From Planctomycetaceae bacterium (lineage in GTDB: Bacteria; Planctomycetota; Planctomycetia; Pirellulales; Pirellulaceae): DNA of 64,000 nucleotides. The position numbers and the translations under genes are program-made. This document shows positions 49,998 to 57,622 of the stretch, one piece after another; the first letter of the stretch is position 1, and every line of letters starts with the position of its first letter. The notes under the pieces are model-generated. The model was given only the letters and a program-made list of their open reading frames with translations, made no database searches and was not told where the DNA came from. The DNA lies in contig SXOA01000027.1 of assembly GCA_005778405.1 (NCBI GenBank), forward strand, positions 1-64,000, read 5' to 3'.

Positions 49998-50912
49998 TTA
50001 TCGGCTAGTTCCCTGTCCGGTCCCAATCGCGGAATTGAAGCTGACCTGGGCGTATGTCACGATGACGAGGAGAGCGGCCAGGACCGTGCCGATGCGAATT
50101 GCAGTGCGGGCGGCGGCGGGGAGTTTACGGAAGCACGGAAGTTCCGCGGTCCAGGCTAAAAGCGGGGCGAGCAAGAGGCAAATCGCCAGACTGGTCGGCA
50201 GCGAGGCGTAAAAGCGGCCGATGAAACAGATGGTGAAAATGCCGATCAGGCCGACTCCCAAACAGGGATTTTCCACCGGCTGCTTGGGAAAGGCATAGGA
50301 GGCCAGCGAAGCGCCCGCGATGGCCCCGGCAATCGGCAAGGCGAGGAGGCCGCCAAGATAGTAGCCGGAGGGCATCACCGTGGCGCCACATGCCAGAGCA
50401 CTGAGGACGAGCACCGGGGACAAGGCCCGATCCGAAGTGCGGACTTTAAGCCGGGCAAGAAGTCCCCACACCCCCGCAAGCATCAGCACCGAAAGGCCCA
50501 AGACCAGCACGGTCTCCCCGCGATTCCATTCGGCAGAGCCGGGACCTCCGAGGTCCGCCACGTAAACGGAGTTGAAGAGGAGGATGGGTGCAGCTACCGA
50601 GGCCAGGACGATTCGCAAGAGCCATGCCATCCGGCGACGCTCGGGCAGCAACATGGCCACAGCTTCGACGGCCAATGCCAGCGGCAGCAGAACCACCAGG
50701 AAGCGGTCCCGATCCTCCAGTGGCGGCCAGCGCGGCCACTGGTCGAGTAAACCGCAACCGACATAAACCCCAGCCCCCAATCCGCCCACCCAGCCCGCGG
50801 CCACGCGCCAAACTGAAGGACCTCCTCCGGGACGGGCGATCGCCAGCAGGACCAGTCCCGCGACACTGGCGGCGAGCACCGGGCTCTGTGCCATCTGGAG
50901 AAAGTCCGGCAT
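49998..50912 (-). CDS. polytopic membrane protein of unknown function
   Basis: A 304-residue protein from ATG 50912, which has GGAG seven bases upstream; a GTG two codons earlier is also possible. It has about nine or ten hydrophobic helices over nearly the full length, for example FLVVLLPLALAVEAVAMLL, VLVLSALACGATVMPSGYYL and IGIFTICFIGRFYASLPTSL. It has few charged residues outside loops. No transporter signature is recognised. It converges with the phosphatase gene (10-base gap) and is followed upstream by yceI on the same strand with a 27-base gap, so the two may be co-transcribed. Confidence 0.72.
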   Translation of the reverse strand: MPDFLQMAQSPVLAASVAGLVLLAIARPGGGPSVWRVAAGWVGGLGAGVYVGCGLLDQWPRWPPLEDRDRFLVVLLPLALAVEAVAMLLPERRRMAWLLRIVLASVAAPILLFNSVYVADLGGPGSAEWNRGETVLVLGLSVLMLAGVWGLLARLKVRTSDRALSPVLVLSALACGATVMPSGYYLGGLLALPIAGAIAGASLASYAFPKQPVENPCLGVGLIGIFTICFIGRFYASLPTSLAICLLLAPLLAWTAELPCFRKLPAAARTAIRIGTVLAALLVIVTYAQVSFNSAIGTGQGTSR

Positions 50913-50939
50913 CCGCACACTCCACGGGGCCGAGCGGTG

Positions 50940-51518
50940 TCATTTCTTCGCGGCTTCCAGGCCGACGATGATCTGCACGTCATCGCCGAGCGCCCCCAAT
51001 TCCGTCGTCAAACCAAATTCGCTCCTCTTGATCGTCACGGTCGAAGTGACACCGACCCGCGTCGTTCCCTTGGGGAATTCCACGACTTTGTGCCCTCCCT
51101 TGAGCTTCAGCGTGACCGGTTTTGTCACTCCGTGCAGCGTCAAGTCTCCCGTCACCTCATAACCGGCGTCGGTCGCCTTGACCTTGGTGCTCTGAAAGGT
51201 GAGAGAAGGGAACTGTTTGACGTTGAAGTAATCGGGAGCCCGCAGATGCTCGTCCCGCTTGGCATTGTTGGTATCCACGCTTTCCACCTTGATATCCAGC
51301 GCGAACGACGACTTGCTCGGATCGTCCTTATTGATCACGAACGTGCCAGAGTAATCGTTGAATCGGCCATGGATGTCGCTGATGCCCGCATGAGAGATCA
51401 TGAACGAGACCGAGGAATGGACCGGATCGACCGTGTAGGTCTCGGCCGCCTGGGCCGTCATTCCCAGGATCGCGAGTGCCAGTGCCGCCAGACCGTGTTG
51501 CCGGAATTTCGTTATCAT
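50940..51518 (-). CDS. YceI-family periplasmic protein
   Basis: A 192-residue protein from ATG 51518, with GGAGC upstream and a signal peptide (LAALALAILGMTAQA). YTVDPVHSSVSFMISHAGIS is the YceI N-terminal strand pattern, FNDYSGTFVINKDDPSKSSF and DYFNVKQFPSLTFQSTKV are the lipocalin-like core, and GDLTLHGVTKPVTL is the most conserved block. YceI proteins bind long-chain polyprenoids or ubiquinone-like lipids in the periplasm and respond to stress and pH. Here it is divergent from a truncated globin gene with 117 bases between starts, so they may share a regulatory region. Confidence 0.93.
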   Translation of the reverse strand: MITKFRQHGLAALALAILGMTAQAAETYTVDPVHSSVSFMISHAGISDIHGRFNDYSGTFVINKDDPSKSSFALDIKVESVDTNNAKRDEHLRAPDYFNVKQFPSLTFQSTKVKATDAGYEVTGDLTLHGVTKPVTLKLKGGHKVVEFPKGTTRVGVTSTVTIKRSEFGLTTELGALGDDVQIIVGLEAAKK

Positions 51519-51635
51519 GGTTTGCTCCTGTTCCCAGTGTTGAGATGTACCGCGACCGTATCTTAACGGGTGCTGCGCGAATACTCCATTGTGGACAACG
51601 ACTCTTGCCGGCAATATTTTCTGTTGGAATACAAC

Positions 51636-52022
51636 ATGACCAATGTCCCGTTTCCTTCGCTCTACGAACGTCTCGGTGGCGTTTATGCTATTGCCGCCGT
51701 GGTCGATGATTTCATCGACCGGATCATGGAGGACACGCGGCTGAACGCGAATCCGCTGGTGGATGAGGCCCACCATCGAGTCTCCAGGGCGGGTTTCAAG
51801 TATCTGGTGACGGAACAGATCTGTTGGGCCGCCGGCGGTCCGCAGCAGTACACCGGGCGGAACATGCGCGACTCGCACGCGCACCTGAAAATCACGGCGG
51901 CGGAGTGGGAGGCATTTTTGGACGACTTGCGGCAGACGCTCGACAAATTCCAAGTGCCGGCGGCAGAGCAGGGAGAACTGTTTGCAATTGTGGCGAGCAC
52001 CAAGGGGGACATTGTGCTCTAG
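51636..52022 (+). CDS. group 1 truncated hemoglobin
   Basis: A 128-residue protein from ATG 51636. FPSLYERLGGVYAIAAVVDD is the TrHb N-terminal helix, GGPQQYTGRNMRDSHAHLKI contains the glycine-rich EF region and the proximal His of the heme pocket. The B10 position, usually Tyr (FYxRV) in O2-binding TrHb1 proteins, is Ile here (FIDRI), which would weaken O2 stabilisation. The possible role is nitric oxide or O2 handling, or redox sensing. Its stop codon shares CTAG with the stop of the converging aldo/keto reductase gene. Confidence 0.9.
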   Translation: MTNVPFPSLYERLGGVYAIAAVVDDFIDRIMEDTRLNANPLVDEAHHRVSRAGFKYLVTEQICWAAGGPQQYTGRNMRDSHAHLKITAAEWEAFLDDLRQTLDKFQVPAAEQGELFAIVASTKGDIVL

Positions 52023-52888
52023 GTCATTGCGCTCGTGAGAAGTCCTTCGATGGTCGCCGTTTCGACCGGCTCCAGGGGAACCAAGACGGCGTCCAAATCA
52101 ACCCGCATGTGAACTGCGTCTGTGGTTCCAGTCAGCGGCAACATGCCGACGCTGGCGGCAAAGCGGAAGACAATCTGGCTGGCGGCCTGGCCATAGCGGT
52201 GAGCAATGCGGAGAAATTCCGGATGAGACAGTGCGCCGCCGTTGGCGGTGAGGAGTGAAAAACCCTGGTAGGTGATCTTGTTAGCATTGCAGTATTTCCG
52301 CACGCTTCGGTCCCAGCCGCGCGAGGCGTAGCAGCGGTTCTGCACGAAGGCGGGTTTCACTTTTGCCTTCTCGTGCAGTTCCGCAAGTTGTTCGAGACTG
52401 ACATTGCTGACGCCAAGCAGCTTTGCTCGCCCGCTGTCGTGGATTCCCTCCATGGCCCTCCAGGCGGACCAGTCATCCGCGGCCAGGCCGGTTCGCTGCT
52501 TTGGCCCGTGCAGAAGATACGAGTCGACGGTATCTACGCCCAGATGCTGAAGGGAACTGGCGAATGACTGCTCCACCTGCGTGGCAATTGGAGCGGCGGG
52601 GTCATAGGGCAGCCGATGATCCTGTCCGTTTTGAAATGTGAACTTCGTTTGCAAGAAAAGATTGTCCCGCCTGACCAGGCCTCGCTGGATGGCTGCCGCG
52701 ATGGCCTGACCGACGGCTGCTTCGTGATAGTGCTTCCGCTGGTTGGCGGTGTCGATGCCGCGGAAGCCCTGTTCAATCGCCAACTCCACAAGCCGCTGGG
52801 TTTGGTCTTCTTTCCAGGCGGTTCCGTAGAGGAAACCGGGAACATGAACGCCGTTCATTTCAGCCGGAAATTGCCGAGGATCGCTCAT
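52019..52888 (-). CDS. aldo/keto reductase
   Basis: A 289-residue TIM-barrel oxidoreductase from ATG 52888, which overlaps the stop of the upstream esterase gene (ATGA). The catalytic tetrad is visible: Asp in FRGIDTANQ, Tyr in HYHEAAVGQ, Lys in FLQTKFTF and His in YLLHGPKQR. LLGVSNVSLEQLAEL and PAFVQNRCYASRGWD line the cofactor side. The NADPH-binding loop near the C-terminus is GTTDAVHM in place of the typical G-x-K-xxxR-xx-N, so coenzyme choice is uncertain. It reduces aldehydes or ketones, perhaps of a sugar released by the coupled esterase. Confidence 0.85.
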   Translation of the reverse strand: MSDPRQFPAEMNGVHVPGFLYGTAWKEDQTQRLVELAIEQGFRGIDTANQRKHYHEAAVGQAIAAAIQRGLVRRDNLFLQTKFTFQNGQDHRLPYDPAAPIATQVEQSFASSLQHLGVDTVDSYLLHGPKQRTGLAADDWSAWRAMEGIHDSGRAKLLGVSNVSLEQLAELHEKAKVKPAFVQNRCYASRGWDRSVRKYCNANKITYQGFSLLTANGGALSHPEFLRIAHRYGQAASQIVFRFAASVGMLPLTGTTDAVHMRVDLDAVLVPLEPVETATIEGLLTSAMT

Positions 52889-54180
52889 TTGCTGTTTTGG
52901 ATTTCGACGTGCTCGGTGCTGACGGCGCAGTTTCGGTTGTCGAAGATGTTCAAATAGAACACCTTCGCTCCCTCGGGGATCTTCGCGCTGACTCGGCCTG
53001 TTTTGGCGTCGACTTCTGCCGGGGCAGATTCCCACTTGCGTTCTTGCCATTTTCCATCGCCGAGCGTGAAGGCCAATTCCGCTTTAACGATCGGAACGTC
53101 CGATTTGAATGTGGCCCAGGCTTCGCCCTCTTTATGACCCTGCTCCATGATGGTGGCGAGCGGGTTGCCGCCGCGGAGGAATTGACTGGCGAAGGCGTGA
53201 ATCTCCTCTGGATTCTCGCCGACTGGTCCGTGGCCGTGGGGCATGCGGATGCGAAGACAGAGCGTGCGCGGACTTCCGGGGAGTCGATACGATTTCTGCC
53301 AGGAGTCCATCGGGTAGGCAAAGTCGTTGGTGCCGTTGACCCACAGGATGGGCATCTTGGCATCTTTGAGATAAACCGATGGATCCCAATGTCGCAGCCA
53401 CTGGTTCGCTTTCTCTTTCCCCATCTTTTCGAACGCCGGCAGCCAGGCGGAGTTTTCGCCGAGGAAGCCGCAGCCATAGACGGGGACGGCGAACTTAAAC
53501 CGGGAATCGACGCCGGCCACAATGCTGGTCATGTATCCGCCCCACGAGATGCCGGTGACGCCAATGCGGTCGGCATCGACTTCGGGATACGAGCGGAGCA
53601 GCGAATGCGCGAGGGCGACAGCACTGACGGCCTGGTAGGTCCATTGATCCTCGACCGGCTCGTCAAGCTGCGTGAAGCTCGCGTCCCAGCCGCGGGGACC
53701 GCCGTGCTCGTGATGCTTCCACTGGTTCCCTTCTCGCACCGGCACACAGCCGCACAAGTCCATGGCGATGGCCGCATAGCCACGGGCATTCCAAACCTTG
53801 ACCCAGCGATCAAACGCCGTCCCGCCTCCGCCGTGAATCAAAACCATCGCGGGAACCTTCTTGCCGGGCTCGGCTGCAGCGTCCTTTGGCACGCCGTAGT
53901 AGGCGAAAACGCGGGTCGGCTGACCTTTGTACTTCGCCCCTTCAAAGAAGTGGGCCTTCACACCTTCCGCCGGGGCGACATCCGCAGGAAAGACCGCGGG
54001 GGTTTTGGACAATGCCTCTAAATCGAAACGAACCGACGGGGGTGATGCTGGTTTGGGCGGTTCATCTTCGGCTGAGCAGATTGCAGTCGCCAGCAAGAAG
54101 AGTGGCCAGCCAACAAGAAGGTGAACGCTAGAGGAAGATGATAGATTCACAGAGAACTTCCCGGTACGGAGTGACGGCAA
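52885..54180 (-). CDS. secreted acetyl-xylan-esterase-like alpha/beta hydrolase
   Basis: A 431-residue protein with a signal peptide (HLLVGWPLFLLATAICSA). The alpha/beta-hydrolase core includes VLIHGGGGTAFDRWVKVWNA (oxyanion region), GVTGISWGGYMTS (nucleophilic Ser in G-x-S-x-G), VNGTNDFAYPM (Asp region) and RIRMPHGHGP (catalytic His). From about residue 330 a beta-sandwich (FKSDVPIVKAELAFTLGDGK and AKVFYLNIFDNR) may bind sugar. Such proteins deacetylate plant or algal polysaccharides. It is translationally coupled to the aldo/keto reductase downstream. Confidence 0.84.
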   Translation of the reverse strand: MPSLRTGKFSVNLSSSSSVHLLVGWPLFLLATAICSAEDEPPKPASPPSVRFDLEALSKTPAVFPADVAPAEGVKAHFFEGAKYKGQPTRVFAYYGVPKDAAAEPGKKVPAMVLIHGGGGTAFDRWVKVWNARGYAAIAMDLCGCVPVREGNQWKHHEHGGPRGWDASFTQLDEPVEDQWTYQAVSAVALAHSLLRSYPEVDADRIGVTGISWGGYMTSIVAGVDSRFKFAVPVYGCGFLGENSAWLPAFEKMGKEKANQWLRHWDPSVYLKDAKMPILWVNGTNDFAYPMDSWQKSYRLPGSPRTLCLRIRMPHGHGPVGENPEEIHAFASQFLRGGNPLATIMEQGHKEGEAWATFKSDVPIVKAELAFTLGDGKWQERKWESAPAEVDAKTGRVSAKIPEGAKVFYLNIFDNRNCAVSTEHVEIQNSK

Positions 54181-54261
54181 GAAGCAAAGTTGGGACTCGC
54201 GACCAGCTTAATCGTTTCCCAGCATTAACGCAGCAACGGCAGGGCATGAATGGGCCAGCGC

Positions 54262-54300
54262 ATAAAAAGAACGCGGCACCTTCCCAGAAAGATGCCGCGT
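54262..54300 (-). terminator. intrinsic terminator on the minus strand
   Basis: Read on the minus strand, ACGCGGCA (54293-54300), a 14-base loop and TGCCGCGT (54271-54278) form an 8-bp stem followed by TCTTTTT (54262-54270). It ends transcripts from the sigma factor gene and lies upstream of the esterase gene. Confidence 0.75.
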
Positions 54301-54369
54301 CCTCAGGTAGCAGTTCGGGCGTACACGAGCTGCTTGAGTTTCAATTGAAGGCCTAGACCCTCACCCCGG

Positions 54370-54390
54370 CCCTCTCCCCGAGGGAGAGGG
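54370..54390. repeat. CCCTCTCCC/GGGAGAGGG hairpin
   Basis: CCCTCTCCC and GGGAGAGGG pair over 9 bp with a three-base loop directly after the sigma factor stop codon. This is a widespread intergenic phrase of bacterial genomes, probably a 3' stabiliser. Confidence 0.7.
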
Positions 54391-54395
54391 GGAGC

Positions 54396-54977
54396 TTACA
54401 CCGCCAGCTCCTCGACCTCCTTGGCGAGCCGCTTTCGGGCGACGTGCAGACGCCGCTTGATGGTGCCGACAGGTGCCTCGAAGTCCCCGGCCATTTCGTT
54501 CAGCGAGCGGCCGTGGACGTAGAACGCCACCAGCGTTTCGCGGTCCATCCGGCCGAGCTTCGCCAGGCCCTGGCGGACCTGGGTCGCCCGCTCGCGGGTC
54601 AGCACCCGGGTCAGAGGCGTTTCCACCTCGACCGCGGTCGCTTCCAGCGCCTCGGGCTCCAGCGAAATGTCACCGTTCCGTCGGACGAGCCGGTTGATCG
54701 CCATCCGAGTGGTGATCTGCCGGATCCAGCCGGGGAAGGCCTCGGGAGTGCGGAGCTGGTCGATCTTCTTCATCGCCTGGATGAAGACGTCCTGGCACAG
54801 CTCCTGCGCTTCGCCGTAGTCGGAGAGCCGGCGCAGACCGATGGCCAGCACGTGCCGCTCGAACCGCTCGAAGAGCTGGCCGAAGGCCTGCCGGTCGCCG
54901 CTCTGGGCGCGGGTCACCAGGTCGATCAGCTCGATCTTGTCCGTCGTGATATCGTTGGTCAGAGTGATGGTGGTCAT
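54396..54977 (-). CDS. ECF-like RNA polymerase sigma factor
   Basis: A 193-residue protein with sigma-70 region 2 (AFGQLFERFERHVLAIGLRR, then DYGEAQELCQDVFIQAMKKI and GWIRQITTRMAINRLVRR) and region 4 (LGRMDRETLVAFYVHGRSLN, then APVGTIKRRLHVARKRL). The N-terminus (TTITLTNDITTDKIELID) is an unusual repetitive Thr-rich start. It directs RNA polymerase to a small stress or envelope regulon, normally held by an anti-sigma factor, but none is visible next to it. GAGA eight bases before ATG is its ribosome binding site. A short gene on the same strand precedes it at 55188-55475. Confidence 0.92.
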   Translation of the reverse strand: MTTITLTNDITTDKIELIDLVTRAQSGDRQAFGQLFERFERHVLAIGLRRLSDYGEAQELCQDVFIQAMKKIDQLRTPEAFPGWIRQITTRMAINRLVRRNGDISLEPEALEATAVEVETPLTRVLTRERATQVRQGLAKLGRMDRETLVAFYVHGRSLNEMAGDFEAPVGTIKRRLHVARKRLAKEVEELAV

Positions 54978-55187
54978 GATTGTCTCTCGTATCTCGCGGC
55001 GTTTGCTGGCAGCAAATCTGCGGCAGGCAGCTCACACGCGAGGCCGCGTGTGGCTACGAGGGCAAACGCATCGGGGTCAGGAAACAGCGGCAGCAGCGGC
55101 GAGGGATGCGCGGATCAGATGATCCGCTGGCCTCGGCTGGCGACCGCTGGTTGGCTTAGAGGACAGGTTTCGCGAACGGTCGCGAAA

Positions 55188-55475
55188 CTAAGCTGTCCCT
55201 CGTAAGCCCCCGAAGGGTCGCCCTAGCCGGGAGGGAGTTGATTCCGAGCCCGGCAGCCACGATTGGTCTGCCTGGTAGGAATAACTCTCCTGACACCCCG
55301 GCTTGGATTTGCCGAGGTGCCATCTCCCAAATTTCTGGGAGGGTCCCTGATGGAGGCGGAGCGCATGCAGATCGAGCCCGCGCACCGTATCCATGCCCAT
55401 GTCAGCCGCGACTGCGATGGCAGCGCGATTGGCGACGACGTTGTCGTTGGCGATGGTGGTAATGACGGTACGCAT
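55188..55475 (-). CDS. small unknown protein upstream of the sigma factor
   Basis: A 95-residue frame with an excellent ribosome binding site (GGAGGA seven bases before ATG 55475). The first 35 residues (MRTVITTIANDNVVANRAAI then AVAADMGMD) have protein-like composition and echo the Thr-rich start of the sigma factor. The last half is low in hydrophobic residues and may be read past a decayed stop. No family is recognised. It could be a short regulator or an antitoxin-like peptide. Support is the ribosome binding site and position only. Confidence 0.45.
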   Translation of the reverse strand: MRTVITTIANDNVVANRAAIAVAADMGMDTVRGLDLHALRLHQGPSQKFGRWHLGKSKPGCQESYSYQADQSWLPGSESTPSRLGRPFGGLRGTA

Positions 55476-55871
55476 GGCTGTCCTCCGCTGCGGCTTCGCG
55501 CAGTGCGAGAGATGTGAAGAAGATAAAAATGTCGCTTTCGTTGCCGAAAGGACTTTGGTTCTCTGTTGATCTAACCTCTTGGCTACTCCTAAGAGTCGCC
55601 AAACTGCGAAACTATTCCTGCAAACTTAAAATATACCGCCAAAACGCTCTTTTGGCAATTCGCAGCTTGCCGCTGGGAATTCGCAAAAAGAGTATCTCCC
55701 GGGCCGGTACGCGGGTAAGACGGAACATCGGCAGAAAGGTTCGCGGGGATTTCGAGAAAAATCCAAAGTCGGCCGCGAGTCCTCTCACGAGCCATCAGAG
55801 AGGATTTTGATCAGGCATAAGTCTTTGCCGATTCAGGACTTACCCTGCTGGCTTGCGAGAGGACTCGCGGC
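55476..55871. other. 396-base intergenic region with hairpin and repeat pair
   Basis: No convincing gene. GCCAAAA-CGCTC-TTTTGGC (55638-55656) is a perfect 7-bp hairpin. AT content is higher than the surroundings at 55600-55660. From 55770 on, the region holds the inverted pair of the GCGAGTCCTCTCGCG element. It includes the promoter area of the 55188-55475 gene. Confidence 0.45.
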
Positions 55872-55875
55872 TTAC
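55770..55875. repeat. GCGAGTCCTCTCGCG-type repeat, inverted pair
   Basis: GGCCGCGAGTCCTCTCACGA (55770 on) and the inverse TTGCGAGAGGACTCGCGGCT (55853-55872) can pair over about 20 bases around a 60-base loop. The right arm overlaps the end of the methylene-H4MPT dehydrogenase gene. Single copies are at 34937 and 43436. Confidence 0.7.
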
Positions 55876-56738
55876 TGGAGCCCTTGTCCCAAGGCAAAGA
55901 CCTCTTCGGCATCCAAAACCAGGTCGTTTCGGGTGAAAAGCCGCTCGATGGCCGCCCGGTGGATTTTCATTTTGTTTCCGCCTACGCCAATGGCCCCGTA
56001 GCAGATAACGCCGGAATGTTCTTTGGCTTTATCCATCACCTCGATTCCTTCGATGCCCAGTGGGGGGACCGCGTTCAGGTCAATCGCCACTTTCAGCGTG
56101 GTAGCAGTCTTCAGCACATCCGCGGAAAGGAGTTGAATGCCCGCTGCTCCAGCGGCAATGACGATTTGAGCACCCGCGACGGCAGCGGCGGTGTCACTCG
56201 GAGACGAAGTCATTACCGCCTGAAGGTTCGCCTCCGGTATTCGGCTGCGGACGGAGTTGCAGGCTTCTTCCCCTTTTTGCAAGCTGCGCGATGCCAGGCG
56301 GACATGCGCTCCCTGTCTGGCAAGCAAGCGGGCCGCCCGCTGACCCACCGGTCCGGTTCCCGCCAGGATTGTCGCCGTCGCCCCCTTCAAATCCACATGT
56401 TTCGCCGCAGCCAAAACTGCCGCGGCAGCTGTGGTGTTCGCGCCGTTGGCATCCAGCAGGACCGAAACTCGCATCGGGCCGAAGAAGCACTTGGTGGCTC
56501 GCCGAAGCAATTCCTCTCCCTGAGCCACATTCGAACCCCCAATGAAGATCGCGGTCGAAGCGAGATCCTGCGGCGAGCGGGTGAACATCGCCCCATGCAC
56601 CAGATCCCGCACCTGGTCCGGCTGAACAGAGTGGTATTGCAGCAGATGCTCGACCCCCGCATCGACAGCGACAACCGCATCGAAGACGCTGGCGTGCGAA
56701 TCGGGGTCAAGTTGAATCAGGATTCTTGGCTTGGGCAT
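55872..56738 (-). CDS. NAD(P)-dependent methylene-tetrahydromethanopterin dehydrogenase (MtdA/B/C family)
   Basis: A 288-residue protein from ATG 56738. The N-terminal half has LIQLDPDSHASVFDAVVAVD, typical of MtdA/MtdB-type enzymes, with TRSPQDLASTAIFIGGSNVA and KKCFFGP-like ATKCFFGPMRVSVLLD for substrate binding. The Rossmann half begins near 125 with ATILAGTGPVGQRAARLLAR. NADP specificity cannot be fixed by eye. It oxidises methylene- to methenyl-H4MPT in formaldehyde oxidation or detoxification. It follows fae by 84 bases, so the two form a C1 cluster. Its end overlaps a repeat arm. Confidence 0.85.
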   Translation of the reverse strand: MPKPRILIQLDPDSHASVFDAVVAVDAGVEHLLQYHSVQPDQVRDLVHGAMFTRSPQDLASTAIFIGGSNVAQGEELLRRATKCFFGPMRVSVLLDANGANTTAAAAVLAAAKHVDLKGATATILAGTGPVGQRAARLLARQGAHVRLASRSLQKGEEACNSVRSRIPEANLQAVMTSSPSDTAAAVAGAQIVIAAGAAGIQLLSADVLKTATTLKVAIDLNAVPPLGIEGIEVMDKAKEHSGVICYGAIGVGGNKMKIHRAAIERLFTRNDLVLDAEEVFALGQGLQ

Positions 56739-56822
56739 GATTCTGCACACCTAACAACAGACACGCCCACGCAAAACCGTGGGCGTGCCACCAAAACAAT
56801 CTGATTCGCCAGCGAAGTCCGT

Positions 56823-57320
56823 TTAGAACCCGCGGAACGGATGGACCGCTTTTTCCTTGCCGGCCAGCATCTCATCCACGCTGGGCTTGTTCCCCATCGC
56901 ATTTGCGATAGCCATTTTGGTGGCGTCGTAGTTGTACTGGTAGATCTTCTTGTCGTCGCTGGCTTCCCAGTGAATGAAGACGCCGCAGACGATAACCAGG
57001 TCTTCGGCTTTCCCCTTGGGAATGATCCCGGCTTCGACCGAGTCAGCCACGGCCTTGGCGACGGCGGCCTGCGCGGGGCCAAACATTTGCACGGCTTGCT
57101 TGGCACCCTTGATGGTGACCTTAGTGATCAAGACGGTCGCGGGCTTCACGGCCAGATTGGGGGTGAGGACGGCCAAAAGATTGGAATGCCCCTTGCCTTG
57201 CCGGGCCAAGGCGTTGGCAAATGCGTTGCCAACCGGGCCATCTTTGTCGCCGATCATGAGATCGATGTGGGCAATTTCGTTTCCGTCGCCAGCCAGTGCC
57301 TCGCCAATGAACATGGACAT
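56823..57320 (-). CDS. fae: formaldehyde-activating enzyme Fae
   Basis: A 165-residue protein. GEALAGDGNEIAHIDLMIGD has the catalytic His18, then GPVGNAFANALARQGKGHSN, LLAVLTPNLAVKPATVLITK, KVTIKGAKQAVQMFGPAQAA and IPKGKAEDLVIVCGVFIHWE, all strongly conserved in Fae. It speeds condensation of formaldehyde with tetrahydromethanopterin. Length and every block match the classical Fae, rather than a Fae-like fusion (Fae2/Fae3). The start MSMFIG has AGAGAC upstream. With the next gene it makes the first two steps of the H4MPT route. Other C1 genes (fhcABCD, mch) are not in the window. Confidence 0.95.
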   Translation of the reverse strand: MSMFIGEALAGDGNEIAHIDLMIGDKDGPVGNAFANALARQGKGHSNLLAVLTPNLAVKPATVLITKVTIKGAKQAVQMFGPAQAAVAKAVADSVEAGIIPKGKAEDLVIVCGVFIHWEASDDKKIYQYNYDATKMAIANAMGNKPSVDEMLAGKEKAVHPFRGF

Positions 57321-57622
57321 GAGAGTCTCTCCAAAAAGTGCGAAAAATGCGTTTATCCAGGGCTAACGAGAGTACCAAACTGGCTGCCGTTTGCAACCCG
57401 GTGGACAACTCAGCCGCTAGATAGCTGGCCGTCACGGTTTTGCCGGCAGACACCGTTTACCTAATGCCCCTAAACGGCAGACTCCGATACGAACCTACGC
57501 GTTTGGCGATGGTGCGCAAAACCGCAGGGCTGCAAGATTGTAAGACGGCCTTGTGAAAAAAGTAGCAAGGCATGCCAAGAAGTTGTCTCGGATGACCTCG
57601 TGAGATTCGAAGGGAAGTGGGA
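57321..57622. other. 302-base divergent intergenic region
   Basis: Gap between fae (minus) and a secreted protein gene (plus). ACGGT...ACCGT with a TGCCGGCA palindrome between (about 57433-57460) is the only visible symmetric element and could be an operator. No gene seen. Confidence 0.35.

Noticed and set aside
55514-55810. 98-codon plus-strand frame starting MKKIKMSLSLPK
   Set aside because: Runs through a hairpin and into the inverted repeat; later residues come from the repeat element and no family is seen.
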